DNA of 64,000 bases from Atrichornis clamosus. Its lineage: Eukaryota > Chordata > Aves > Passeriformes > Menuridae. A program made the translations under genes and the position numbers. The notes below the pieces were generated by a model. It was not told the DNA's origin, made no database searches, and was given only the letters and a program-made list of their open reading frames with translations. Of this stretch, positions 51,601 through 64,000 are shown one piece after another. The stretch covers positions 62,001 to 126,000 of the forward strand of contig WBMZ01012664.1 of assembly GCA_013400975.1 (NCBI GenBank), written 5' to 3'. How positions within the stretch are numbered: the stretch's first letter is position 1; every line of letters begins with the position of its first letter.

Positions 51601-53763
51601 TTTTGTAGTTTTAGCCCTAAGCTGGAATGGACCTTGGCCTGGCAAAGCCTGTTTCCCCCACACTGACTATGGAGAAAGTCTAGAGTCACTCTGAGGCTGT
51701 CAGACACAGCTGGGTGTGTCCTGAGCTGGGTGACTCCCCATATCCAGGACCATTAACTTCTGACAGAAAGACAGGTTTGCAGGTGGTGGGACAGGGGATT
51801 ATTTTATGACAAATGCCATGTTGACTCCTGGCCACTTACAAACCAGTCTACCGCTCTTTTACTCCTCATTTACCTTCTTTTGAGCAAAACCTGCACATCT
51901 CAGTTTCCCCATCCTGTACAGTTAATCTCCTGGAGTTTGGTTTAGAGATGCCTACAAAGCAGCTGCTGTTCACCCTTGGAGCACTGAGCTCACAGCCAGG
52001 TAACTTGTCCTGCTTTTTTGTTTGAGAAGAACTCATTACGTTAGTCTATGCTGCTTATACCTTCACCGCTAGGGGTGTCTGCTAAATATCTTCACACCTA
52101 AGACATCATTCCCTAACAACTTTGCAGTTATGACTCAGTGACTTCAGAGATTTCCAGCCTACAGAAGAGTGAAAACCGGTGTGAGGTATGAATTTACTTC
52201 TGTGAGAAGCCAGGGGATGTCTCCTGAGACATGAGTTTATTTCATGACCTCCTCTGGTTTATCATGCACTACGGAGTGGTTTAGGAAGTGAGTTACAGCT
52301 TCTGAGATAATGCAAAAATTCTAGGCTGATACGGAACTTCACCTAATTAACATGCAGTGACAGAGTTTCCCAACTCTGTTGTCTCTCCACCGTCTCCATT
52401 GCTGCCTGTAGAAGGCTCTTTAAATCTGCCCAGTGATGTAGCCCCACAGAGGCCAAATATTCATTCACATTAAGAACGCAAATGGACACAATCAGAATGG
52501 CAAGATTTTGGTATGGCAACCTTTCTCCTGGGTCTTAATTAGCAGATTTGCTACAGCACTGGCTAAGAACCAGGCTAAAATGTAACCCCACTATTCCACA
52601 CATGGGGGATTCTAGGGGACAGCACCCCGTACTGCTGGGTGACAAAGGTGCACTCACCGTCAGACCCCATTATTGAAAATCAGATCTTAATCACTTCATT
52701 TTATGGAGAGGTGAGAGCATTCTTTACTGACGACCACTTCTTTCCCACACAGTACTTCTAAAAGAATTCTGCTGGGACATAAAAATACAATTGCTAAAGT
52801 TATTAAAATTAGATTGTTGTTATGTAACATACTGTCATTTTTTCATCTGTGCGGATGATCTCTGCATCTCTCTCTTTTACACAATTCATAGTAGAGATGG
52901 ACAAACTTTAAGTCTATAAGGAACTGCAGAAAACTGTAAGATCCCAGAATTGTCCTGAGCTTTAAATAAGTTTCATCTTTAATGATTCTGTTCTGCCTCC
53001 AAATAAACTGAAAAATGACTAGAATCTAAAGCTTATTTGGGAAGTTGCCATAGTAACAATTAACTACCTCTAAGCCTTTCAGGTTTATTTTATCTTTTTT
53101 CACTGAGGTGCCCTAAATTACTTGAATCCTGAATAGCTACAGTAATATATCCATGTCTTTGAACTAAATGACATGGTTTTGCTAGAACCCTCATTATGTG
53201 AATATTGATTGAATTTCTAATTGGGACTAGGCATCATCTTGCTGACAGCACCACTGCAAGAAGCCATGTAAGAGCAAGGAAGATTAACAGAAAAAAAAGG
53301 TAGAAAAAAATATAAGAATGCTGTTTCTCTAAGGAAGCAGCTGGGGTTATCAAACTGAGGAAACAGTGAATGAAGTAGAATTAACTTTAATGATTGAGTT
53401 TATATGGACTACAAACCTCCTCCAGATGCAGTGCTGTTTGTTTCTGCTATTATCCTCTTACGCTCTATTAAATAAAAAAATATCAGAGGAGACTGATTTT
53501 GACCTGTGAATTAAGTAATTATACATGCCAATGCAGAGGGCCTGTTAACCCTAATTATTCTAATTTAGGTGCATTTTCCACTCACTTCGTTCTGACATGA
53601 ACAATCCTGATACTATAAATTGTTTCATGGAAATGCTGTGCCCTATATTTTCCTTTATTACTTTGTCTGTTGTCATTTGACTCTATCTTTGATGAAGCAG
53701 AGTTTCTGAAGTGACAGTGCTTCTGATGTAACAAAAACAATTGTCATATTTTCAAGGCTTAAG

Positions 53764-54548
53764 TTGTGCCCGGGCACCCATTCCTGGTGTATTTTTCTAC
53801 CAACCAGCATTGAATCTCAGATGAATAAATCTGAGCTGGAGAAGCTGCATCTCATCTGGTATGTGGAGATCACTTCTGGACTGAAAATCTCTGAGAGGAC
53901 CATACCAGTGTTTTGCTTTCTCTGGAGACTTCAGGTGTTGCTGAGGGCAGGCTGTAGGAGAACCTGCCATGGGATCACCACCCTCCTCAGCCTGTGTGTA
54001 CCACCTCTGTGTGCTGGTGCCAGTCAGGATGCTCCATGCATGTTCTGTTTCCTGCTTATCTATTCAATTACTTCTGCTGGCTGTTTTCTGCGTCACTCAT
54101 AGCTGTAGGTGCCTGGATTTCTAAGTTACCTCTCCCAGGCGTGGCCTGATTACCAAGGAGTGCTTCTGGGCCTCAGAAAGAGCAAACTGCGGCCCCTCTC
54201 ACTAACGTGCCTGCTTGTTCTGTTTGCCAAGGCAAAGAGGGGCAACGCGGTGCCCCAGTAATTGTGATAGCTCCAAAACTTAATTTGGCTCTGAGGACCC
54301 TCAGGGTAGCTCTCTCAAATCTCACAATTTCTTCTGGTGCTACTTCTACATTCAACTTCTCAGTAGCAGCCAGTAGCTTCGAGAAGGTGTTTAAGTGTCT
54401 CACTCCTGTGTTTGTAGCAATTGCCAGTTTGCTTTCAGCCTCTGAGGATCAGGAGTTAGCACCTGGACTGTTGCATTCCACAGTCAATAGCGGTCAGGAG
54501 CAGTCACAAGCGTTTACCCTTGTTTCTGAGATGAGACTGAAGCCTTGA
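53764..54548 (+). other. GC-richer stretch with successive open frames, unrecognised
   Basis: Two consecutive plus-strand frames (53764-54102, 112 codons; 54207-54548, 113 codons) and a minus frame (54173-54403, 76 codons) occupy this somewhat GC-richer block. It has scattered CpG (for example near 54138, 54206, 54246, 54379 and 54490). Both plus frames begin with GTG rather than ATG. The peptides match no family I know. It may be a non-coding exon, a diverged retro-element or conserved DNA. No poly-A tail, target-site duplication or clear splice site was found. Confidence 0.15.
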
Positions 54549-57500
54549 GCATAAACACATGATGCTATTCCCATATCTGCTCTGCATTCGCGGTATTTTG
54601 GTCACGCATCTTTCAAATCACTCCTGCTTGTTTTGTGCACAGCCCTTATTTATTTATTGTTCCAGAAAAACGAGTTCATTTTCATCTAGTGGGACTTTTT
54701 ACCATAAAGACAGTATGTTTCTAACTTCCTAAGTGAAAGTGGGAAAACAACACCTATCCATGGCATTTTTCAAAAAGGAAGTAGTTTTTCTTACATCAGA
54801 TCTTACAAGCAGTAACTGATAAAAATTGAACTTTAAAGGAAGTGGAGCAAAATAATTCCCAATTTCACTTGGTATGCCTTTTCTAATGTCAGTCCTAAGG
54901 CAACAGGGAAAAAGCAGATGACTTCACTATTGCTTTGATGAAAACAATATTCATCTGGATTACCCTTAAACCTGTCCTGGGGTTTAATAATCACTTTAAC
55001 TGCAGATAGCTTAAAAGGAATAGCTCAATACTGGTTTCGTATTATTTTCCCCATGTCTGAAAAGAATCTCTACAAGTCTGCTGAATGCCTTTTTTGATAA
55101 TAAAAGAACAACATCCTAAAGCAAAAATGCTAGCTCCATTCCTATATCTGACAGGAAGAAACACAATCATTCAATGCAAATAAAATCTGGAACAAAAGGG
55201 TAAGACATGGCCATTTTTGAACCAGAGAAAATGATTCAGCAGCCGTAGATTTTTTTTTTTTTGGTCTGCACTGCAGTTTTCAGAATTTTCATAATTTACA
55301 TGACTAAGAGATGTTTGGCTGCTCAACCTTGTAATTCACCGGGAAATAGCATCTGGCTATTTAGACTGTTATATTGACCTTGGAGAGCTTCCTGTACATA
55401 TTTTTCTCTTGCAAAAATGCCTATTGCTATCAAATAAAACAAAACAGCAGTGACACCAGTCTTCAGAACATTGTATAGCAAGAAGGAGACCCAGTTCCTG
55501 GGCCATACATTGTTTACAGTCAGCATAGGGCAGGACAGCCACACAGCCTGACAGAATGAGTAGAATTTTCAGCCACACCTAAACTGTATCATGAAAGGTG
55601 CAAATTTGAACAGTACAAAAATGTATCACCCTCACACATTGCAGCCAAACCACCCTTCTCCCTCACAAGCCAGCTACTGGTTTCTATCTCCTCTTATTGT
55701 TTTGCTAAAATTGTTTTATCAGGCTGTGCCTGTTAGGACAGGATAGCTGGAGGTGGCTGACTGTGTAACATCTGACTTGCATTACGGGTAAGATGGATGA
55801 GTGGAGGAGGGAGAGCCTCTGGGGCTGGGGACAGTGTCAATGTGGCACTGGCTGTGGCCATTACTCACTGACAAGCAGCAGGCTGCCTTAGTGACAAGGG
55901 GTTGAACTGGGCTGGGAAGTCTGGGGAGTGAAAGCACTGACTCCTCAGCGGGTGCTCAAGGCACGCTCAAGGAAATGTGGGGCTGGAAGCAGCTCTGAAC
56001 AAGCTGACCCCATGTCAGCCAGCAGGTGAGTGCCTGCCCACCCACTCAGCAGTACTGGGACAAACATCACTTCTACAGGCAGCTTCTGTGAGGGCAAGTC
56101 AAATAGCAACAGCTGGAAAGGCAGCTGTAACATACAGCATAACAACATAACATTCAGCAGTCAGAAATGGTTTCTGAAAGTACCTACCCCTTCTCTCTTT
56201 TCTCGCCAGGATGGACATGCTGTATTTTCTGAAGACATTTCACTTTGGAAGCAACTTCTTACCCTGGGCACTAACCTCACAAGCACATCTTTAGGTCTTT
56301 TGACTCTGGTTGCTGATGCCCTCTGAGGCTCTGTCCTTCATCTCCTCCCTCCTTCTCCTTTGCTCACGTGGGCCTCTGGCTCGATGGGACAGCTCTTTGC
56401 CAGTCCTTTCCTCTGACACCTGTGTGGCAGCAGAAGAGACAAGCATCACAGCCCCAGAGTCTGCCCTGGTCCACACCTCATTCTCAAGGAAGGCTGTGAC
56501 AGCTCACATGAAGGGTCTGTCTGCACAACTCCTCCTCTGGCTGGTGTGCCTTGGACAAGCTGGATGTAGCCTTCACACTGTGCCCCTCACCACGTGTGAT
56601 GCTCAGCACAGCACCTGAATGTGCTAACATAACACATGCTTTTTCATACATATGCTTCATTTGTTCAGCCCTGTTTAATTCAGATGCATTGATTCATGCA
56701 TTTACTTTCCTTGGAGATATTAATACCAGCTCATACATACAGAATGAGAAAGGAAGTAGCAATAGCATTGAAATTGACCTGTAACAGATGTTAGCAAAGA
56801 CAGTTATAATGTCAGCCTAGCATTCATCTTTGTTTCTTGATGATGTTCTTGTTCTTGTGATGTGAGTGGTAGAGAAATAGGGGAGGAAGAGAGAGAAGGA
56901 TTGTAAACCTGAGGTGTGTGTCTGGAAATGAAACAATTTTGTACACTCATTGCTTCTGTCTGGAGAGGAGACGTCTTAAAACTGTAATTACGCTCTGAAC
57001 TTTAGGAGAAAAAAATATACCTTTGATTTCTAGCAGAAATGTGCAGAGGTTTTCCTATAGTGAGCAGAAAGAAGATCGTGCTTTCAAAAGTGACTGGAGT
57101 CAGTTACAAAAGGAACCAGCTGCGAGAGTCCAGGTGTCCAAGGCTGGAGCCTGGCGCTGAAAGGCAAAATGCTCAGTAAAAACCTGGTTTGTATCTTCAA
57201 AGAAAATATTCAATTTTAGACAAATGCACAGGTATTTTCCTTTGGTATTTGTGAAAGTATATTTGCATATTGTCAAGGAAAGCATTTATACTTACTAGAT
57301 ATGAGAAATGCAGTAAATGAATGTCTGGTTGTCAAAAATCTCAAATGATAGTTGGGATAACTGAAATGTGGGCTCCCCTCTCTTTTTTCCTTCCCCCTTG
57401 CGCCCTTTACTTCTGCAGTTCTCAAATCCCAAAATAACTTAAAAATTAAATAATTAACAAAGTTTTGTAAAAATTTCTACACGAGGCTCCTAGTTTACCT

Positions 57501-60500
57501 CTTGTTTAATTTTAGAAATTTAGAAAAGGACAATGACAACAATTCTCTAGAGATACCTACTGAACAACTGTAACAGTTGATACAATCATGCAACACTGAT
57601 TATTCACTCTGTTTAACAAAAAGGGATTAAGGACAAGTTTGTTGTGCATTGACTAGTAAAAGTGATTGCTCGAAGCTCCTGCTCAGCAGATTTCAGAGTA
57701 TCTTTAACAACAGAAGCTATCTAGAGACATTAAGTAATTCAGTGTAGATGATGTCATAAAACACCACTGATTAGAATAAAACCTCATGCTGATTTCTTAT
57801 TCTGTAGGCTCAGGGACAAGTTCTGAAGTATTTCACCTGAGAAAACCGAGTTTAGGAAAGTTAAAGTTAGAAAACTAACAAAATTCAAGAAAGCATGGAG
57901 AGAAGCAGAGCTCTTTTTTCCCCCTCCCCACTGCCTGCCAAGATTTGCTGTTAAATTTCATATCTGTAGAAGTAGCTCATGACTATTTAATGTGGTAGAC
58001 TTATAGCGAGTAGGTGAACAGTTCTGAAAGTGGAGAGTTTTATCCTACATACACATACCCAATAGAATTCTAGTGTTCCTGTCCTCAAAATGAGCTAAGG
58101 AAAGAGCTGGAACATTATTACAGTAATCTGGGTACTCCCTACCTATCAATGGATGCTCGGTATCTGCACTGCAAAGGGTTTTTTGCTCTGTAAATTTAAT
58201 TATGAATGGCCAATATGTGTGAACAAGTTCCTCTTTTATATGATTTTACAACCTATTTAGAACACGAGATATTACAGTGGGAATAGAGACATTCATAATT
58301 CATGAAAACTTTGGGCACAGATTCAGTAGGACACTTCTCAGATTTGGGCTGTGTGCCCCGTCCTATTCAAAATGTATCAGTTCAGACATATGCTTCGAGA
58401 TCGTAAAATTCAATGGGAATTAAAACATGCCACAACACTTTCCTAAGAAGGCATTCTTTGGGAGTATCATGCTGAGGACGCTTAAAATAAAAATGTCTGG
58501 CTATCACTTATTGTATTTGTGGTTTAGGATCCCTCAAAACAATCTGCAATATGTCCCGCTAAGGTCCATAGTTTTTGGAGAAGAACCTTAGCAACCAGGT
58601 ACTTAAGAACATTTTTAACATTTATGACAGGCCTCATAGGAATCAAAGCATCACCAAATATAAAAACTGACGACTGAATATAGGCATTAACAGATGCTTA
58701 AGAGCTTTGCTGTGTCCAAGTCTGAGTGTGAGGAACTGTGTTGCAAACAGGGCAGAGGAAGTTTGTTTTCATAGCAATTTGCTTGGAAATGGTATTTTTT
58801 AATAGACTTCCTTGACTGAATCAGAGAGTATTTGACTTGCTACCTAAAACTGCATATCTTAGGAGGGTACTTTTAATCTGCTTTTAACACCCAGGAATTT
58901 AAGTGTTTGAACATCCATTCTGCAAACTGCAGCCCACTGCTTTACCTCAGAGGTTGCAGTTCAATACACCGAATTGAGATAATGTGCTGCTCACATGTTC
59001 ATCTCCATAACTTACCTTCATTTCCAGAGGCATCAGCAGCTGAAGCACATTACCATGCTGTGCTCATGAGTTAATGATCAGAGCTAGATTTGAAGGAGTC
59101 ACTCCCAGTTAGGCACAGCACAGAGCATTTCTTCAAAAATTCATTATAAGGATCTGCATGCCATTTTCCATGTGCTTTGAATCAAGGCTTACACACATCT
59201 GAGCTTATCCCAGATGGGGTTCAAATAATCTTGAGACACTGACATCATATCCCTGTGCATATTGCACAAGTTACTTAGTAATTTCCTGTTCATATTTTCA
59301 TGTATATAGATTTTTATTTACATCCCTAGTGACTATGTATATATTGGGCTAGATAGATTACCAGACTCACCTGGGAGGGCATGATTTATGTTCATATGGA
59401 TAGCCTTCCTCCAAGACAACAGCAGTTGCCTAAACATTGCAGATATTAATCTCAAAACGATGTTGCTCATCTCCCTGGGGAATCCTGTTTTCCACACTGC
59501 TTTGCATGGTAAACCCCCACTATCTGTTACAATGAGGAGAGAAGCTCAAGGAAGAGAGTGAAAACTGATCCACAATGGACTTTGTGGATTATTTTCCTTT
59601 TTTTATGGTTAGCCTCTGCAGTGGATGCTACCAACTTCAAGTGATTTCACTGTTCTAATTTTCATGCTCCTTAGTTACAAATAGATGGTAAATAAACGCT
59701 TCACAGTGAATCAATTGAGTATATTGGGACTTAAACTGCAACTGTTGCTGCTATGGTGTATTTAAATATAGATAAATAGCAAGTCAAAAGTGATATAAGT
59801 CAGTAGAACAAATATAGTGGCGAGATACTGTTTTTAACCACATAACATAAACCAGATCCTAAATCACATTGTGCCTTTAGTTGTTTGTCTTAGACTGCAA
59901 TAAAGGAACAGTTTGGAGACAGAAACTTTCTCTCTTTTCTTGTTCTACTTCCCACAACTCTCTATATTGATGAATGACCCTTCATAACTTGAAATTTATG
60001 CTAAAAGGTGCATGGCAGATAATCACTTGGAGAGGAAATGGAGGCTGGCAAATTTTCTAGAACAAGAGGCAAAAAACTTTTCCAGCTCCACACAGTCATG
60101 AGATTCTTATATTGTAACTGGGAATCTTGGAAAAGATAAAACAAAATCCAAAGCCAAGACTTGCTGTGGTGTCTGCTGAAAGGCAATTAATTAAAAAAAA
60201 ATCATGTAGTGTTTACACTTAGTGTTGCTTACCTAAGAACCCCTTTATGGGCACTCCTTTCTTGTACTGCCTTGCAAGGATGTTATGGTTGCTCTTGGAA
60301 GAAGTCAGGTAAAATTCCACTGTTCAATGTGTTACAGTTGATAGTTGCTCCTTTTTTATAAACAACAGTTATCTTAATATGCAAATGTGTGGATCGCAGA
60401 CCTCTCTTACCCCTTCTATTTGTATTCCTTAGTGTCAAATACAGCTTACAATTACATTTCGGACTCTCCCTATTATAGAGCACTCCAGTTTCCTCAATTT

Positions 60501-63500
60501 AAACTTGATTTTGGCAAGCTGACTGTACTTCAAAATCCCATTCCTTTTGGTGCTGTACACTGTACAAAATGGACCATTCAATAACGTTTTGGTTTAGAAG
60601 GTTTCATGGTTTGCATAAAATAATCCAGGCAGAACAAAGAAGTAAGCATCCAGAATTCTTATGGCACACTGATGAATGGATTTTGCCCTGCGGGGAGGCT
60701 CATATTTCATCCAAATTCAGAGGTTTCAGTAATATTCGAGGTATCAGCAAATCAGAACTATGCCAGAAATCAATCAATTTCACTGTGAGTAACAACAGAA
60801 CTGGAAGTAGCTCCCATAAGGCAGAGAAATTGAAGAAAAAAAAGGGAGTGAGATAATGTTAATTGGCTCCTTGACATGTTACCATTTCCTGCTGAGCCAA
60901 GTTTCAGATAAGACATCTGAATGTGGATAAAATGTGATAAACTAGTTTTAGATGAGCCATACAGAAATGAAACTTCCTCATCTACCTACATATCATTACA
61001 TTTTTGCATTAAAAACACTCAGTCTAGATGTATCTACTATTTAAATATTTGAGAGCTTACTAAGGATCGATGTGTTATATAGCCTCAAATTTCTCACCTC
61101 TGCCATAGGCTTCTTGAGGAACCTGAAGAATGAGCTGTTAAAATCCACAGTGAGTTGTGTTGGTGTGTGAAGATATCTATGTACAATATTAAATACGTCT
61201 CTGAAGTACACCATCTCCTACCTAGAGAAATTCAGTGCTGAGAGGGTGGGGAACCTCCTGAGAAATCACTAAAGAGGTTCTGATGCTGGATGAGAATCAA
61301 AGGAATCATCCTGGAGATCAGTGCAATCATTTGTGAAAGATAACCACTTTCTGTGAATAATTCCAGCTTTGGAGAAGCGCTGTGTGGATTACAGATGAAC
61401 GAGAGCTTCTGCTCTGAACAGTCAAGACAATGTTTAGAGCAATAATGAAGGTCAGGGTGTGCTTGCTTTCTAATTCACCACACAGTGGTATACAGTGGGC
61501 ATGGTGGGCTGTTACACTCAAACTCTTTGGAAATGAGTCCGTGGGTTCTTTGGGGCATGGATCCTGACTGAACTAGGATTTTTGTAGATTGCTCTTAGGG
61601 TATTGGAAGCATGAATATCCAGTGAACATTACTTATACATTATACTGCCTACTGGTTTTAATATGACAGACTAGAAAGAAAAAAGACTTTTGAAGGCATC
61701 AAGGGCAAATGTGAGATCAGGACCTATTTTATATCATGTGATGAAATCACAGCCTCCTTTAACCTCTCAAAACAAAACCCAAACTGTCTTGTTTGACAAA
61801 ACCTATGTCTTTTTGCCCTCAACTTTATTATCCTCATTCTCCTCAGATGGCCCAGTGGTAGAATAAAATAAAAGATGATGCAATGACTAGAAGATTGATT
61901 CAGACAAGTGAAAAAAATCAAACACAGAGCACTGCTTTTTAAATATGGGAGGTTTTAAACAATTTCTGCAAGATGCAAAAGAGATTATTTGGTACTTGAC
62001 TTTTCAGCCGTGATCAAGCAGAATATAATCCTCAAAAGTTTGCTCCAACTCAGACAGAATTCATGAACTTGTTCAGTGCACTGGCAGGTGAAACCCTCTG
62101 GCCTCTCTTATGTAGAAAGTCAAATTTGATATCATAGTAGCCCCTTTTTGGTCTTAAAATCTATTAATCTGTTTTCAACCATGTCAAGTGCAATAACTAC
62201 TCGTACAAAATGGAATCTCTGTGGCCTTCATTCTCTTGGCAATGGGTACTGTTCACTACAATTTAGTTTGGCAAATGAGGAATCTGGAAGACTGACATAT
62301 TACTCCTTTTTAGACTGCTCTGTGTTAGTTCCAAGAGACTGCCCTCTAGCCAGCCCTTGCATTTCTTTCACTACATCTTGCATATAAATATTTTACTGTG
62401 CTACAGTATAAAAGTTTGATAGAATTTGAACTGAGGAAGCATAGATGAGACAAGGATATTCAGGCTTATCTTTATAAAATAAAAATGGTTTTTATCTTGG
62501 CTCTCTTACTAAAGCAATTGAAAAGAGAGTGTATTTGGTGCTCTGAGTTTTGGAGGGAGAGATATTTTATATTCTCATATTAATCAGGAAACACATTTGG
62601 ATATTATGATATATATATCTATATATATTTATATAATAATGACAAATGACTGCCCTCAGTGGATAACCACACAAGCAATGTGATCTTTTCCAAAGCCAAA
62701 AAGGAGACTGTTAACTGTTCTGAGCCATAACAACTTTAGAAAATCACACCTTCAGAGCATCTTTTCACTAAGACTGAAGTGTTTAGAAGCCAGACTTTTG
62801 TATTAAATTAATTTACTAAATGTCTCTCTGATAAGATTTCTCTCATTTCACAGTGAGCAAATCAGTGGAAGGAGATAGAAAAGACAGTTTTCAAGTAAAT
62901 TGCTTATGAAATTCTGGGTATTTTGTTGATAGAAAGGAAACAAATTTATTACCTCGTAGGTAGAAAAATATACTCCAAGCTTGAAAGTATGGATTACTGA
63001 ACTGAAAAATTGTATCTTCTTGACTATAATTGCATAGCCCCTAAAAATAGCAAAAAGTGTATTTGGAGTGTGGTGTTCCAAGAGTTTGAAAATTAACGAT
63101 GAAGAAGTGATGTAATTTGGGACCAATATGTTTCAAGATATCAAAATGTGAGACATGTCAAGATTTTTCTAAATAGAAACTGAAAAATGCTACCCGCCTT
63201 GCAGTTACCATCTCTAAAATAGCCAATGCTATAAATAGTAGTACAAGTTTATGTGCTATCTCCCTTTTAGTAGAAGTATTAAATGCATTGGCCTTGACAC
63301 CATACCCAAACTTCTGTCACTTAAATTTGTTTTTTCCATTTCCAGAAACAAGATGCCTGTACTGCAAAATTTGTCCATAATAAGCCCTTTAAATATGGTT
63401 TATTTTTAGCCTAAAAAAGAAATTTAAAAATTCAAGTCACTATACTTCCCAAACTGCTCAATGCTGTTAACATTCTCCTTTTAGCCTCGCATCATATACA

Positions 63501-63719
63501 ATGAGCATTTCATTTGCCTAATGAAAAACATATTTAAACTAATGAGTACACAGTGTTTTTATTTACATATGCAATTAAAATTTACCACTATTAATAGCTG
63601 ACAGAGGGGAAGAGAAAGCGTGATTATTCCAGTAAGTGCACACTCTTTCAAGAGGATAGCGCTTCACCAGCAGCACTAAAGCCAGAGTTTAAAAACTGTC
63701 ATCAGTGCGGGACAAAATA
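54549..63719. other. AT-rich non-coding sequence, no gene seen
   Basis: No recognised exon or RNA gene. It contains a T12 run (55250-55261) and the AT tract at 62601-62640. Plus frames at 56030-56618 are side effects of locally stop-poor sequence and resemble nothing known. Confidence 0.5.
62601..62640. repeat. Imperfect (AT)n tract
   Basis: Forty bases almost entirely A and T in alternating blocks, able to fold on itself. Confidence 0.85.
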
Positions 63720-64000
63720 AAATTCTGAGGTGTCCTAATCCCCGCGGTCCACTTCTCTAAGATGAAGCCATCAGCGCTTTGCCCTTCTCGGGGCGCAGCA
63801 GAATTAATCACCCCTTTACAGCTGCCGCTGCTGCCGCTTGCTGGGGCAGCGTGGGTGGGTTCTCCAGCAGGACGTGTCCTGTGTCCTGCGTGCTGTGAGC
63901 AGGGCTCTGGGCACCAGTCCGACCGGGCGCTGCTCGCAGCCTGCCGGGCGTCGGCCGAGCACGGCGGTGTGCCGCTCTGCAGGCACGCAGGGGAGAAAAA
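63720..64000. promoter_or_regulatory. CpG-rich block cut by the window edge, possible promoter
   Basis: G+C and CpG rise sharply here after 29 kb of CpG-poor DNA. Many CpGs occur in the last 100 bp alone (63918-63990, for example GACCGGGCGCTGCTCGCAG and CGGGCGTCGGCCGAGC). This looks like the edge of a second CpG island, whose main part and orientation lie beyond position 64000. No exon or splice site could be assigned. Confidence 0.6.

Larger units (their letters stand above)
39267..53763. other. Long non-coding stretch, no gene seen
   Basis: Fourteen kilobases of AT-rich DNA without a recognised exon, RNA gene or CR1 copy. Named contents are an (AT)n tract (44897-44909), a G9 run (45596-45604) and an A/C-rich tract (41939-41980). 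Longer frames (44291-44638 plus, 49717-50058 minus, 51196-51495 plus) lack family resemblance. Confidence 0.5.

Noticed and set aside
1..64000. CRISPR arrays, bacterial operons, phage or integrated viral genes, rRNA and snRNA genes
   Set aside because: No regularly spaced repeats, no ribosome-binding-site-led gene runs, no recognisable viral proteins or paired long terminal repeats, and no known structural RNA were seen when reading both strands by eye. Diverged solo LTRs could be missed without a repeat library.

Overview
The window looks like nuclear DNA of a vertebrate, most likely a bird. Three clear fragments and one short tail of CR1 non-LTR retrotransposons carry the CR1 3' end (TTCTATGATTC-type ending) and recognisable pieces of the reverse-transcriptase C-terminus. 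The background is AT-rich with low-complexity A/C runs and (AT)n microsatellites. A single sharp CpG island stands in otherwise CpG-poor sequence. Nothing bacterial, plasmid or phage is visible. Short A/T-start or GTG/TTG-start frames are what random AT-rich DNA gives, and no frame exceeds 141 codons. No complete protein-coding gene can be supported.

Layout. 1-33.39 kb: gene-poor AT-rich sequence with CR1 fragments at 1058-1612 (-), 6758-6983 (+), 27490-27918 (-) and a CR1 tail at 28191-28233 (+). It holds small simple repeats, a tandem duplication at 14662-14707, a perfect hairpin at 18464-18489, and two weak candidate exons (9197-9401 + and 27100-27309 -). 33.39-34.37 kb: a CpG island with GC boxes and a CCAAT box. 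It has strong splice-donor sequences pointing outward in both directions (minus strand at 34013, plus strand at 34222). The simplest reading is a bidirectional promoter with two non-coding first exons about 200 bp apart or overlapping. 34.37-63.7 kb: more AT-rich sequence, with an inverted repeat at 36463-36595, a GC-richer candidate exon at 39039-39266 (-) and a GC-richer open stretch at 53764-54548. 63.72-64.0 kb: CpG-rich sequence cut off by the window edge, probably the start of another island.

How it may work. If the island is a promoter, the window holds the promoter and first introns (or flanks) of two divergent transcripts. The coding exons would lie mostly outside the window or be too short to recognise by eye. 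No new biological system could be demonstrated. The observation most worth following is the divergent promoter with facing first exons.
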